Shown: piece after piece, positions 8,257-16,907 of the stretch | Layout: each line of letters starts with the position of its first letter | How positions within the stretch are numbered: the first letter of the stretch is position 1 | NCBI RefSeq assembly: GCF_003641205.1 | Contig: NZ_CP032762.1 | Coordinates: forward strand, 1,674,001 to 1,738,000 | Direction: 5' to 3' | Source: Rhodococcus sp. P1Y | GTDB taxonomy: Bacteria > Actinomycetota > Actinomycetes > Mycobacteriales > Mycobacteriaceae | Length of the DNA stretch: 64,000 nt | Program-made: the position numbers and the translations under genes | The notes under the pieces: generated by a model | Database searches by the model: none | Seen by the model: the letters and a program-made list of their open reading frames with translations, nothing else | Told to the model about the DNA's origin: nothing

Positions 8257-9618
8257 CTAACTGCCGACAGCCGCGGCGATTGCCGCGGCGGTGCGGTGCC
8301 CCATTCGCACGGCGCCGTCGACGTGTTGATATCCCTCAGCGGCAATATCGGAGCAGGAGAAGTGGATCGGCCCGACCGGGGTGCGGCTGTCCTTGCCGTA
8401 GCGGTGTAATCCGCCGAGGTCGAAGCTGGCTGCGTACGCGCCGCGGGTCCATTCCTCCGAACCCCAGTCGGATTCGTAATAGACCTCGGGCTCAGCGGCT
8501 TTCGGTCCGAGGTAGCGTGCGAACGAGCCGAGAATCTTTGCGCGACGTTGCTGTTCGTCCAACTCGAACATCGCGTCGGCTTTGGCGTCCGACACGAAAC
8601 CGACGAGGGTGCCGCGGTTGTCCTGGTAGTTGGTGTTGTCGTAGACCTCTTGGACGATTTCGGAGGCGCCGAAGCCGGTTCCCGACAGGCCGTCCTCGCG
8701 CCAGAAGGGCGTGTTGTAGACGGCGTGGACCTTGATGACGAGTCCGAGCGATTGGTGTTGGTGCATCTGGTGTTGACGCCGCGGCAACGGGGGGTCGTAC
8801 GAAATGCGGGAGTAGAGGTTCGGTGGAACGGCGAGAATCACGCGCGACGCGTGCACTTCGATGTCGCCGTCGGCGATCACCACTGCTCCCTCGGGGTTCC
8901 ATCGAACGGTTCTGACCGGGGCGCCGAGAAAGACGTCGTCGCCGAGGGCGGCTGCCATACGGATCGACACCTGTTGCATGCCGCCGACGACGCGTTTGTC
9001 GAGGATGAAGTTCTCGTCCACCAAATGCGAGAACGAGCCGGCCGAGGCGGCCATCAGCACGGCCTGCAGGGCGGAGAACGCGTGCGCGGGTTTGGTCAGC
9101 ATGCCGCCGGCGATGAACATGCCGATGTTGCCGCGGGCCTCGGAGTCGTCGGATTGGCCGATCAACCATTGCTCGAACGAGATCGTGTCCAGTTCGCGGG
9201 CAAGTGGGTGCGCCCACGGCTCCTCCGGCCCGATCTGCGCGGCCAAATCGTCGAGGACGGCGACGAGGCGATCCATTTCCTTCTCGGTAGTGCCGTCGAC
9301 GGGAAACGAGTCACCCGAATACCGAGTTCGCTCACCTGCGGACGAGATGTAGACCGATTCGCCCTCGCGGTACCTGTCGAACGTCTCCAGCCCGAGTTCG
9401 TCGATCAGTGCGATGAGGGACTCCTGATCGGGGGAGACCCATTGGCCCCCGATTTCCAGACTCGCGCCGTCGATGGTGTCGGTCCAGGTGCGTCCGCCGA
9501 CGCGATCACGAGCCTCGAGGACGGCGACCGAGAGTCCCGCCTTGCGGAGTTCGGTTGCCGCGGCCAGGCCGGAGGGACCGGCGCCGACGATGGCGACGTC
9601 ACGTTCGAGGGTGGGCAC
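8257..9618 (-). CDS. puo: Putrescine oxidase (flavin monoamine oxidase)
   Basis: The 453-residue FAD enzyme matches Rhodococcus putrescine oxidase closely as I remember it, in length and over long stretches such as GGQWVSPDQ, AGGMLTKPAHAFSALQAV, GSFSHLVDE and WGSEEWTRGAYAASFD. It oxidises putrescine to 4-aminobutyraldehyde, ammonia and hydrogen peroxide. The Rossmann motif GAGPSGLAAA is at about residues 12-21, and the C-terminal FAD-contacting segment is AAEGYQHVDGAVRMG. The GTG at 9618 is taken as start because AAAGGAG precedes it; the frame extends upstream without such a site. It converges with the PucR-type gene (23-base gap). A 21-bp inverted repeat (9686-9706) in its upstream region may be an operator. 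Confidence 0.93.
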   Translation of the reverse strand: MPTLERDVAIVGAGPSGLAAATELRKAGLSVAVLEARDRVGGRTWTDTIDGASLEIGGQWVSPDQESLIALIDELGLETFDRYREGESVYISSAGERTRYSGDSFPVDGTTEKEMDRLVAVLDDLAAQIGPEEPWAHPLARELDTISFEQWLIGQSDDSEARGNIGMFIAGGMLTKPAHAFSALQAVLMAASAGSFSHLVDENFILDKRVVGGMQQVSIRMAAALGDDVFLGAPVRTVRWNPEGAVVIADGDIEVHASRVILAVPPNLYSRISYDPPLPRRQHQMHQHQSLGLVIKVHAVYNTPFWREDGLSGTGFGASEIVQEVYDNTNYQDNRGTLVGFVSDAKADAMFELDEQQRRAKILGSFARYLGPKAAEPEVYYESDWGSEEWTRGAYAASFDLGGLHRYGKDSRTPVGPIHFSCSDIAAEGYQHVDGAVRMGHRTAAAIAAAVGS

Positions 9619-9685
9619 TGTCGAGCTCCTTTGGCCAGCGGTACATCGGCATCTTTCCGATCGCAACCCGAATTCTTCCCGCTGG

Positions 9686-9706
9686 CGTCGCACGACGCAT
9701 GCGACG
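9686..9706. repeat. Inverted repeat upstream of putrescine oxidase
   Basis: Two perfect 7-base arms, CGTCGCA and TGCGACG, flank a 7-base centre. It lies 68 bases upstream of the puo start codon in an otherwise gene-free 222-base stretch, so it could be a regulator site. No copy was seen in front of gabT. Confidence 0.35.
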
Positions 9707-9840
9707 ATGTGGCTAATCCGATGTCCGCTTACGCTCCGTTTCGGACCCCCGGGTGCGCTCGCGAATCGAGAAACCTACGGTTTTTCGAGGCATTCGAACC
9801 GAGCGGGGATGAGGTGCTCGTGAATTGGATCTGCCGACGA

Positions 9841-10356
9841 TCATTGGGTCAGAAGGTTGCCGTATCTACCTCGATGGAAAAGCAGTGGATTGCGATCGTC
9901 CGAGTGCACGTGGTGCACCCGCGAGACCACGATCATGTGATCGCCTGCCTCGTGTTGGGCTTCGACTTCGACTTCGAGCCAGGCCGCAGCCTCGGCGAAG
10001 ATCGGCGCGCCACCCGGGGAGGGGGTCCAGGATAAGTTCTCGAACTTGTCCGCGCTGCGACGGGAGAGTTGCCTTCCAATCGATTCCTGACCGTCGGAGA
10101 GAATATTGATCGCGATTCTGCGCGCCTTCATCACGCTCGGCCACGATGTACTGGTGTGGGCAACGCAGAATGCGACCAGCGGAGGTTCCAGCGATACCGA
10201 GGTGAACGAGTTGGCTGCCAGGCCGACCGGAACGCCGCTGTCGGGTTCGAGGGCCGTGATCGCAACGACTCCGGTCGCGAAGTGGCCGAGTACCGACCGC
10301 AGAGCGTCCGGGGAGATCGCAGCAGAGGCGTCAGTGATGTTCGATGGCTGGTTCAC
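9841..10356 (-). CDS. Flavin reductase family protein (HsaB-like)
   Basis: The 171-residue protein is a small FMN-binding flavin reductase of the HpaC/HsaB type. It shows the family segments LGHFATGVVAITA, PVGLAANSFTSVSLEPPLVAFC and HHVHSDDRNPLLFHRGRY. Such enzymes supply reduced FMN to a two-component monooxygenase. The start is set at GTG 10356 because the only upstream extension runs through a KstR2-type operator (10418-10435) and begins with TTG. The operator is 62 bases before this start, so the gene probably has its own promoter inside the steroid regulon. A plausible partner is the HsaA-like oxygenase at 49.6 kb, or a luciferase-like protein nearby; this is inference. Confidence 0.78.
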   Translation of the reverse strand: MNQPSNITDASAAISPDALRSVLGHFATGVVAITALEPDSGVPVGLAANSFTSVSLEPPLVAFCVAHTSTSWPSVMKARRIAINILSDGQESIGRQLSRRSADKFENLSWTPSPGGAPIFAEAAAWLEVEVEAQHEAGDHMIVVSRVHHVHSDDRNPLLFHRGRYGNLLTQ

Positions 10357-10417
10357 TTGTGCGAGACCGCCTTCCGGGTCGGGGTGGGCGGCGAGTCCGT
10401 CCTCACCGCAGCAGCAT

Positions 10418-10435
10418 ACCAAGCGATCGCTTGGT
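10418..10435. promoter_or_regulatory. KstR2-type operator, site 1
   Basis: The sequence ACCAAGCGATCGCTTGGT is a perfect 18-bp palindrome. It is one of seven related boxes in the window and the most symmetrical. It stands between the hydrolase gene (stop at 10444) and the flavin reductase start, so it should control the flavin reductase. Confidence 0.75.
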
Positions 10436-10443
10436 TGCTCGCT

Positions 10444-11430
10444 TCATGTGAGTCCACCGCAGACTTCCGTCGCCGCGAAGCGTGCTGATGCGAGCGCACA
10501 GATCTCGGCCATTGCGACGCGGGCACGCGGAACGGTTGCCGTGTGCATGAGGAATCCGTGGGCGAGACCCGGGTATCGGATCATCGCAGTGGGGACGTGC
10601 GCGTCCTGTAATCGGCGACCGTATTCTTCGACGCCGTCTCGAATGGGATCGCCATGGGCAGAGACGACGATTGCAGGCGGAAGGCCGGAGAGATCGCTGG
10701 CCTTGGCTGGGGTGCCGTATTCGTCGTCGGCGGCTGGATCATCGCCGAGATAGAGGGCTTTCATCCAATCGATGTCTCCAGCGCTCAGCAGCGGGCTGTC
10801 CCCGAACTGCCGCATCGACGGGCGGTCTTGCCTGCGTTCGACCCCCGGGTACACCAGAATCTGCTGCACTAAATGTGGACCAGCGGTGTTTCGGGCCCGC
10901 AGAGAGGTGGCAGCGGCAAGGCCGCCGCCCGCGCTGTCACCCCCCACGGCGACCCGGCTCGCCGAGACGCCCCAGTTCTTTGCGTGCGCCACCACCCATT
11001 CGGTCGCTGCGTAGGCCTCGTCATTTGCAACAGGAAAAGTAAACTCAGGAGCGAGTCGGTAATCGACATTCACCACCACAGCACCCGTTCCCGCTGATAT
11101 CTCCCGCGCCATCCTGTCGAACGAATCCAATGTGCCCATGATCATTCCGCCACCGTGGAACCACACCAGCGCGGGTGCGTCGGTCGCTGGGGCGCAATGG
11201 GGTCTGTAGATCCGGATCGGAATCGAGCCATGTGGACCGTCGATCGTGAGGCGGTCCACCGAATTCATATCCGGACCCGGTGGGCGCTGAATCGATTCCA
11301 ACTTTGCGCGTGCCGAGTGCACACCCGAGAGATGCATAGGCGGTACGGCGTTGTCACGCATGAGGTCGACGCGCGCTTGAACCTCTGGGTCGTAGCGGTA
11401 GTCGGTGGTGCCGTCGAGTGACGGATTCAC
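10444..11430 (-). CDS. Alpha/beta hydrolase, hormone-sensitive lipase family
   Basis: This 328-residue esterase has the HSL-family oxyanion motif HGGGM, the nucleophile elbow GDSAGG, an acid residue in SAHGDPIRDG and the histidine in GLAHGF, so the full catalytic triad is present. It starts with GTG at 11430, overlapping the stop of the upstream flavoprotein gene as GTGA. Translational coupling to a ketosteroid dehydrogenase suggests it cleaves an ester or lactone formed during steroid breakdown, but the substrate is unknown. It ends just before KstR2-type operator 1. Confidence 0.84.
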   Translation of the reverse strand: MNPSLDGTTDYRYDPEVQARVDLMRDNAVPPMHLSGVHSARAKLESIQRPPGPDMNSVDRLTIDGPHGSIPIRIYRPHCAPATDAPALVWFHGGGMIMGTLDSFDRMAREISAGTGAVVVNVDYRLAPEFTFPVANDEAYAATEWVVAHAKNWGVSASRVAVGGDSAGGGLAAATSLRARNTAGPHLVQQILVYPGVERRQDRPSMRQFGDSPLLSAGDIDWMKALYLGDDPAADDEYGTPAKASDLSGLPPAIVVSAHGDPIRDGVEEYGRRLQDAHVPTAMIRYPGLAHGFLMHTATVPRARVAMAEICALASARFAATEVCGGLT

Positions 11431-12932
11431 GAAGGTACCTGATCACTTGCGGGTGTCGTCCGAGTCGAAGCGGCGGCACTCTTCCCCGCGCGACGACCGA
11501 AGAAGCTGCCGTCACCCAAGCTGGCGCCGCTGGCGTAACCGCCGGCACACACCCCGGACGTACACCGACCCGCCGCGAACAATCCGGGTATCGGTTCTCC
11601 CGAGACGTGCAGAACCTCGGAATCGACCGTCGTCTTGAGGCCTCCGAGCGTGAACCCGCCCGTCATCCCTCGCAGATCGTACGCTGCGATCGGTGTCCCC
11701 AACGTGCGTACCCATTCGGGCTTCTTTCCCAGGAACGGGTCGGACTCCGAGACTGCGTGACGGTTGTACACTTCTACGGTCGACGTCAGTCCACCGGCAG
11801 GGATTCCCATCTCGGACTCAAGTTCGGCGACGCTCTCGCACACCCATTTCGGTGCCGAACGCATGATGGAACTTGTAGACACGGTCGCCGACGCCTCTTC
11901 GTAGGATGCCTCGTCGATGACGAGGAATGCATCGCCGCCCTGACGTAGCAGCACTTCCTGCCCGATGCGCCCCGGATACGTGTCCTCCGCGACGAAGCGT
12001 TGACCTCGACCGTTGACGAGGATTCCGCGTGCCATCAGTTGTGGATCGCTGAATATTGCGATTTCCGTTGCGTCCATATGGGCGGTCGCTGCACCTAGCG
12101 CCTGCGCCATCCGAATCGACCGTCCGTCATGGCTTTCGATCGACGCGGCGGGCCGGCCCAGGATGTGGGGCGCGCTGTCGGTGAGCATGTCGTTGTCGTA
12201 TGCGAAACTCCCTGTGGCCAGCACGACCCCGCGTTCGGCGCGAACTGCGAAATCGGATCCGTATCGGCGAACCATCACTCCGGTGACCAGTCCGTCGTCG
12301 TTGACGATCAAAGACTTGGCACGGCAGTCGTAGAGTACGTCCACTCCGAGCGACCTGGCCGTCTCGATGAGCGGTTGCATGAGCATGTGGCCGCCGGGGA
12401 GTTGTTGTCCCTCCGCCGATTCCGACTTCTTGGGCAGGTGCCCACGAGGAGCCGGCGGAATCGTTGCATTGAACGGGGCGGCATTTTCACCACCGGAATA
12501 CATGAGTCCTTCACCGTGTGGAGGTTCCCAGCCTGGCTCACCCCAGAAGGATTCTTCGAACTCGACGCCGGCATCGACGAGCCAGTTGTAGTGGTTCACA
12601 CTGCCTTCGCAGTACTCCTCGATTTTGGCGACATCGACGCCAGGCCCCAGAGCGGCTTTCATGAAAGCCTTCATGTGGTCGACGGAGTCCTCGAAACCGA
12701 GGGACTTCTGCAGTGGGGTGCCCCCGCCCAGATAGATGAAACCGCCGGACATCGCCGCTGCGCCACCACCGCCGCCAAGTAGCTCGAGAACAAGAACGCG
12801 TGCGCCTGCCCGCGCAGCTTCGATCGCCGCAGTGACACCGGCGATACCGAAGCCCGCAACGACTACGTCTGCTCGATGGGACCAGTCAGCGACGGCCATG
12901 TCACGTACAGGTTTGATGGTCGGATCGATCAT
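11427..12932 (-). CDS. 3-ketosteroid delta4-(5alpha)-dehydrogenase-like flavoprotein
   Basis: The 501-residue protein is an FAD-dependent dehydrogenase of the fumarate reductase/KstD superfamily. The dinucleotide motif GFGIAG is at residues 27-32 and the FAD-closing segment YASGASLGDGSFFG is near the C-terminus. Tyr319 (EDTYPG), Tyr466 and Ser468 (GGYASG) fall exactly at the positions I recall as the active-site residues of the Rhodococcus jostii delta4-(5alpha)-KSTD. That enzyme introduces the 4,5 double bond into 5alpha-3-ketosteroids. The start ATG 12932 has GGAGGT upstream. It is coupled to the hydrolase and lies downstream of SnoaL-like, luciferase-like and transporter genes. Confidence 0.82.
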   Translation of the reverse strand: MIDPTIKPVRDMAVADWSHRADVVVAGFGIAGVTAAIEAARAGARVLVLELLGGGGGAAAMSGGFIYLGGGTPLQKSLGFEDSVDHMKAFMKAALGPGVDVAKIEEYCEGSVNHYNWLVDAGVEFEESFWGEPGWEPPHGEGLMYSGGENAAPFNATIPPAPRGHLPKKSESAEGQQLPGGHMLMQPLIETARSLGVDVLYDCRAKSLIVNDDGLVTGVMVRRYGSDFAVRAERGVVLATGSFAYDNDMLTDSAPHILGRPAASIESHDGRSIRMAQALGAATAHMDATEIAIFSDPQLMARGILVNGRGQRFVAEDTYPGRIGQEVLLRQGGDAFLVIDEASYEEASATVSTSSIMRSAPKWVCESVAELESEMGIPAGGLTSTVEVYNRHAVSESDPFLGKKPEWVRTLGTPIAAYDLRGMTGGFTLGGLKTTVDSEVLHVSGEPIPGLFAAGRCTSGVCAGGYASGASLGDGSFFGRRAGKSAAASTRTTPASDQVPS

Positions 12933-13087
12933 GGTGACCTCCGTAGTGGTTGTGCGGAACTGTCAGTACAGTCGGCCGGTGGTCCGGACAACAGTCGACT
13001 TCCCGCCCAGCGAGACTTCGGACGGAACGAATCGGCAGTGGGCCGGACGACCACGGGGGACTGTCGACCGTCGTTTCGGGACGGGTG

Positions 13088-13591
13088 CTAGCCGTTGTCC
13101 TCTACGGGGGGAACGGTAATCGCGGATATCCCGGTGATGAAGTCTGCGACTACTCGGCGCTCGGAGATCCGCCAGACCCCGTCGCCACCACGAGCGAATC
13201 GGTCGATGTACTTACCGTGTCCGACATAGTTTCTCGCAGGATCGTCGAACGGCTCCTGCCAGTGGTAGGCGAGCACGTAGGACTCTGCCGTAGCTACATC
13301 CCCGTCCACTTCGGACAGGTGATTCGCAAGCACATGCCTGGTGCCGTTCAGCTGTTCGAGCGCCGGCCAACACCACGCGATGAACTCGTCCACCGTTCCG
13401 GTGAAACCGAGGTGATAGTCGAGAGCCCCGTCCTGATAGCAGCTGCGCACGAGATCGGCATCGACCTGGTCGATAGCTTTGCAGTAGCGCAAGACCACAT
13501 CGTGGATAGCGCGGCGATCGATCAAGATCTGCAGCTCGGGATGCAGACTCGACTCCGTGCCCGGTGCGCCGGAGTTGTCGATCGAGGTCAT
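13088..13591 (-). CDS. SnoaL-like/NTF2-fold protein
   Basis: The 167-residue protein has the small cone-shaped NTF2-like fold seen in SnoaL, limonene epoxide hydrolase and ketosteroid isomerase relatives. Visible family patterns are LIDRRAIHDVVLRYCKAID near the N-terminus and RISERRVVADFITGI near the end. The start ATG 13591 overlaps the stop of the luciferase-like gene (ATGA). A similar protein is encoded at 22720. A role as a hydratase, isomerase or cyclase on a steroid intermediate is possible, but no catalytic residues can be assigned with confidence. Confidence 0.75.
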   Translation of the reverse strand: MTSIDNSGAPGTESSLHPELQILIDRRAIHDVVLRYCKAIDQVDADLVRSCYQDGALDYHLGFTGTVDEFIAWCWPALEQLNGTRHVLANHLSEVDGDVATAESYVLAYHWQEPFDDPARNYVGHGKYIDRFARGGDGVWRISERRVVADFITGISAITVPPVEDNG

Positions 13592-14421
13592 AGTTCGAAC
13601 CTCGTGGCGATCTCGTCGAGCGTTGTCATTGCCTCGGCTTCGGAACCGTCTCCAACGCCCCAGCACGCGTCCGTGACTCCAGCGGCCTCGTACTCGTCGA
13701 GACGCTCGGGATCGGGGGCCAACGCTCGAATGATCGGTGCGCCACTGCGGCCGGCGGCAGCCCAGCTGTCGACGAGTTCGCTCGAACGCGCGACCACATC
13801 ATCGGTGCGGGGCGTACTCATCCATCCGTCAGCGTGCGCGGCGATCCATGCGAGTGTCTTCGGACCTGCCTCGGCTCCGATGATCAGAGGTATGTGGTGC
13901 TGAGGTTTCGGCCATGCCCAGGACGGGCCGAAGGAGACGAATTCACCCTCGTAGGAGGCCTCTTCCTGGGTCCACAGCGCACGCATCGCTTCGATGTGTT
14001 CCTTCAGGACGGTACGCCGCCGGTTGAACGGGACACCGTGGTGGGCCAATTCGTCTGCGTTCCAACCGAATCCGGCACATATGCTCACCCGTCCGCCGGA
14101 TAGGAAGTCGAGTGTTGCGAGGGTTTTCGCCAGAGCGATCGGGTCATGCTGTGCAGGCAGCGACACAGCCGTCGACAGTTCGATCCTCTCGGTGACTGCG
14201 GCCGCTGTGGCGAGTGCAATCCACGGATCCAGGGTGCGCATGTATCGATCGTCCGGCAGAGTCGCGTCGCCGGTTCCCGGGTGCGGAGCCTCGCGTTTCA
14301 CCGGGATGTGAGTGTGCTCGGGTACATAAATTGCGTCGAATCCCCGCTCCTCCGCTGCTTGTGCCAGCTGCGCCGGCATGATTCCTCGGTCACTGGTGAA
14401 CAACACCACTCCATGTCGCAT
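13588..14421 (-). CDS. LLM class F420-dependent oxidoreductase
   Basis: The 277-residue product is a luciferase-like TIM-barrel protein of the probable F420-dependent subgroup (TIGR03619-type). It shows FDAIYVPEHTHIPV, TLATLDFLSGGRVSICAGFGW and the active-site region HHGVPFNRRR. It would use reduced F420 or FMN for a redox step on a small organic substrate. It begins at ATG 14421 and is coupled by ATGA to the SnoaL-like gene. The order transporter, LLM, SnoaL, ketosteroid dehydrogenase, hydrolase on one strand suggests an operon started at the operator near 15952. Confidence 0.8.
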   Translation of the reverse strand: MRHGVVLFTSDRGIMPAQLAQAAEERGFDAIYVPEHTHIPVKREAPHPGTGDATLPDDRYMRTLDPWIALATAAAVTERIELSTAVSLPAQHDPIALAKTLATLDFLSGGRVSICAGFGWNADELAHHGVPFNRRRTVLKEHIEAMRALWTQEEASYEGEFVSFGPSWAWPKPQHHIPLIIGAEAGPKTLAWIAAHADGWMSTPRTDDVVARSSELVDSWAAAGRSGAPIIRALAPDPERLDEYEAAGVTDACWGVGDGSEAEAMTTLDEIATRFEL

Positions 14422-14559
14422 CCACCGACGGTCACAGTAGGCGCTCGGACAATCAAGCGTATGTCCCGACAGGTGGTCATCGGATATTCTTTTGCACGCA
14501 AACGGCTTTGGGAGATGCTGCCGAGACAGCCAGTTCGTCGCGAGTTGACGGCCTATTCA

Positions 14560-15921
14560 CTAGATTTTGATCTCGGCTACGAGATTGTTGCCTCTTGGCT
14601 CTTTCAGTATTGCGAGTGCTGTCAGGGTGATGCAGGCGGTGCCGACCATGATGAGCACGAGTGGAACACTCGACCCGTCCGAAGCCAGGACGAGGATGGC
14701 GGCAATCATCGGCGTGAACCCGGCTCCGATCAAACTGGCCAACTGGTAGCCGAGCGAGACGCCTGTGTACCGGACCTCGGTCTCGAACATCTCTGACAGC
14801 ATCGGAGCCATGGGCGAATACATGAGATTTTGCATGACCTGGCCGATCATCATCGCGAGCGTCAACTGCAGGATGGACCCGCTGCCGACCATCGTGTACA
14901 TCGGCCATGCCCAGAGGGCCGCGCCGATCGCGCCTACCAAGACGACGGGTTTGCGTCCGACGAAGTCGGACAGTGCAGAGAACGCTGGAATGCAGACCAT
15001 GGCAACGAGGGTCGTGTAAAAGAGAGCACCCACCACATCGGAGCGACTGAATCCGATTTCGGTGCCGTAGGCGACCATGTGCGAACTGATCAGTGCGGTC
15101 AACGCAAATGGGCCGATCCCCACGGCGCAGGCGAGGAAGAGCGCCTTCTTCTGTCTTGCAAAGATTTCCACGACTGGCATCCGAGGAGGAGCCTTGTCGT
15201 CGGCAAGTTGTGCAGCTGCTTTGAAGATGGGACTCTCTGCGACACTCATGCGGATGTAAAGGCCGATGATCAGCAGAAGGGCGCTGGCGAGGAACGGAAT
15301 ACGCCAACCCCAGCTTTCGAAGTCGTCCTCCGGCAACCTGGTGACTACAGCGATCGCACCAATGGCTACGAGGTTTCCGAGAGGTGAGCCCAACTGCATG
15401 ATTCCGACCCAGCTGCCCCGTCGGCGAGTGCCTGCGTGCTCGATGACCATCAGTGCGGCACCGCCGTACTCGCCGCCGACCGCGATGCCCTGGATGGTGC
15501 GGAGCAGAATCAACAGGATCGGAGCGGCAATGCCGATTGTGCTGTAGCCCGGCAGCACGCCGATCAGCGTACTTGCGACCCCCATGAGCATCATCGAGGC
15601 TACGAGCGTCCGCTTGCGTCCGAGCCGATCGCCGAAGTGGCCGAAGACCAGACCACCGAGCGGGCGTGCGACGTACCCTGCCGCCAAAGTTCCGAACGCA
15701 GCGATGGTGGCAACTCCGCTACTCGAGTCCGGGAAGAACACCGAGCCGAAGATCAGAGCCGCCATCGTGCTGTACAGCAAGAAGTCGTAGTACTCGATAG
15801 TGGTCCCCAGCAAGCTGGACAGCGCGACCCGGAGTATTCCGCGTTGGCGTGGGACGATCTCGTCACCTGCCGACGGCGTGGTGCCGAAGGCATCGTCTCT
15901 TTCTGCTTCGCGGCTAGTCAT
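14560..15921 (-). CDS. MFS transporter, metabolite:H+ symporter (MHS) type
   Basis: The 453-residue membrane protein is an MFS member of the metabolite:proton symporter subfamily. It has TTIEYYDFLLY in TM1, the loop signature GHFGDRLGRKRTL between TM2 and TM3, and RTIQGIAVGGEYGGA in TM4. These import organic acids such as shikimate, citrate or aromatic acids. The start ATG 15921 is preferred to an upstream methionine because a KstR2-type operator begins only 31 bases before it. This places the transporter in the steroid regulon, so uptake of a steroid-derived acid is a reasonable guess. Confidence 0.86.
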   Translation of the reverse strand: MTSREAERDDAFGTTPSAGDEIVPRQRGILRVALSSLLGTTIEYYDFLLYSTMAALIFGSVFFPDSSSGVATIAAFGTLAAGYVARPLGGLVFGHFGDRLGRKRTLVASMMLMGVASTLIGVLPGYSTIGIAAPILLILLRTIQGIAVGGEYGGAALMVIEHAGTRRRGSWVGIMQLGSPLGNLVAIGAIAVVTRLPEDDFESWGWRIPFLASALLLIIGLYIRMSVAESPIFKAAAQLADDKAPPRMPVVEIFARQKKALFLACAVGIGPFALTALISSHMVAYGTEIGFSRSDVVGALFYTTLVAMVCIPAFSALSDFVGRKPVVLVGAIGAALWAWPMYTMVGSGSILQLTLAMMIGQVMQNLMYSPMAPMLSEMFETEVRYTGVSLGYQLASLIGAGFTPMIAAILVLASDGSSVPLVLIMVGTACITLTALAILKEPRGNNLVAEIKI

Positions 15922-15951
15922 CGGTGAGGCTCCATTCGTCGTTGCCTGCCT

Positions 15952-15969
15952 ACCAAGCAAGCGCTTGGC
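15952..15969. promoter_or_regulatory. KstR2-type operator, site 2
   Basis: ACCAAGCAAGCGCTTGGC differs from a perfect 18-bp palindrome only in its last base. It contains AGCAAGCGCTTGGC, which fits the KstR2 core AnCAAGnnCTTGnT except at the final position. It lies 31 bases before the MHS transporter start. Confidence 0.75.
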
Positions 15970-16054
15970 AGTTTGGTGCACGACTGTAGTATGGAAGTGG
16001 CGGATTGGGAAGATGTGTGGATGGTGTATCGGTATGAGACACCTGATCGTGCGG

Positions 16055-16474
16055 TTAGCCTGCGGCGTCGATCATTTCGATGACCTCGATAAGGTTTCCG
16101 TGTGGGTCGGCGAGGAAGACGACCTTCACCCCGTGCCGTTCCATCGACTGCAGCGGCATCTCGACCGACGCCCCTGCGGAGAGGGCGTGCTCGATGGTTG
16201 CCTGGACGTCCGCGACCTTCATTCCCAAAATGACCCCGCCGGCAGGATTGGGGCGCTCCAGGAACTTGAGGAGTACCAGGCTGCACCCGGTGTCATCGCT
16301 GGAGTGGAGGATTATCTCTTCGATCCCGAAGTCCGTGCCCGGATTCGGCTCTACAACACGGGTGACGACGTAAAAGCCGAACACATCTTCGTAGAACGAC
16401 AGAAGCTCTTCCGGATCATGGGTGATCAGTTTGACGAACGGCATGGTGGGCTGCACGGGACCTTTGGCGTTCAT
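16055..16474 (-). CDS. VOC superfamily protein (glyoxalase/dioxygenase fold)
   Basis: This 139-residue protein is a one-domain vicinal-oxygen-chelate protein: FVKLITHDPEELLSFYEDVFGF at the start and VKVVFLADPHGNLIEVIEM at the end, with the metal-type glutamate in NLIEV. The start ATG 16474 follows AGGAAGAG. It reads toward the MHS transporter gene from the same strand, with operator 2 in between, so it is transcribed separately. The substrate is unknown; lactoylglutathione lyase-like or small-molecule isomerase activity is possible. Confidence 0.78.
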   Translation of the reverse strand: MNAKGPVQPTMPFVKLITHDPEELLSFYEDVFGFYVVTRVVEPNPGTDFGIEEIILHSSDDTGCSLVLLKFLERPNPAGGVILGMKVADVQATIEHALSAGASVEMPLQSMERHGVKVVFLADPHGNLIEVIEMIDAAG

Positions 16475-16907
16475 TGTTTTCTCTTCCTAGTTGACTTCAG
16501 GTGCGTGTTGATTGGGCTGACTGGCATGCCTTATGGGTGGTTGTCATCCGGCACCTGGCGGCCAGTACTGGTGGCGAGCGACATTTGCCCTTCTTCGACG
16601 CGAAACGAAAGACCAATTCAGGCTAGGTGCATGCTGCAGTTTTGAGAATGAAGGTGTCCGCCCAGCGGGCACAAACAGCAACGTAGGCACTCGATTTCGA
16701 CCCCGAGTGAAGATCGCGAATCCACTGTTGCCAATGGGGAGGTCAGACCGGCCGGCCGCCTGTCGTCGTTCGAAACGGACAAATGGCCCGGTTTGTTGGA
16801 TTGTTCCCACCTAGCGGGAGATGTTGCCAACCCACGTTGATGCCAGGTGTGAGATCAGGCACTTATTCGGTGCTCGTCGGGAGCGCCTTCAGTGAAGGGA
16901 ACCAGGA
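16475..16907. other. Gene-free intergenic region between divergent VOC and MFS genes
   Basis: These 433 bases hold no credible gene. Only short overlapping open frames without ribosome sites or recognisable domains are present. The region should contain the promoters of the leftward VOC gene and the rightward MFS gene. No KstR2-type box or clear hairpin was found in it. Confidence 0.6.

Noticed and set aside
8270..8300. GCCGCGG...CCGCGGC palindrome near the end of puo
   Set aside because: It is inside the putrescine oxidase coding sequence and encodes an alanine-rich tail, so it is codon-driven rather than a terminator.
12958..12972. CTGT-CAGT-ACAG inverted repeat before the ketosteroid dehydrogenase gene
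   Set aside because: Arms of four bases are expected by chance in GC-rich DNA, and there is no second copy.
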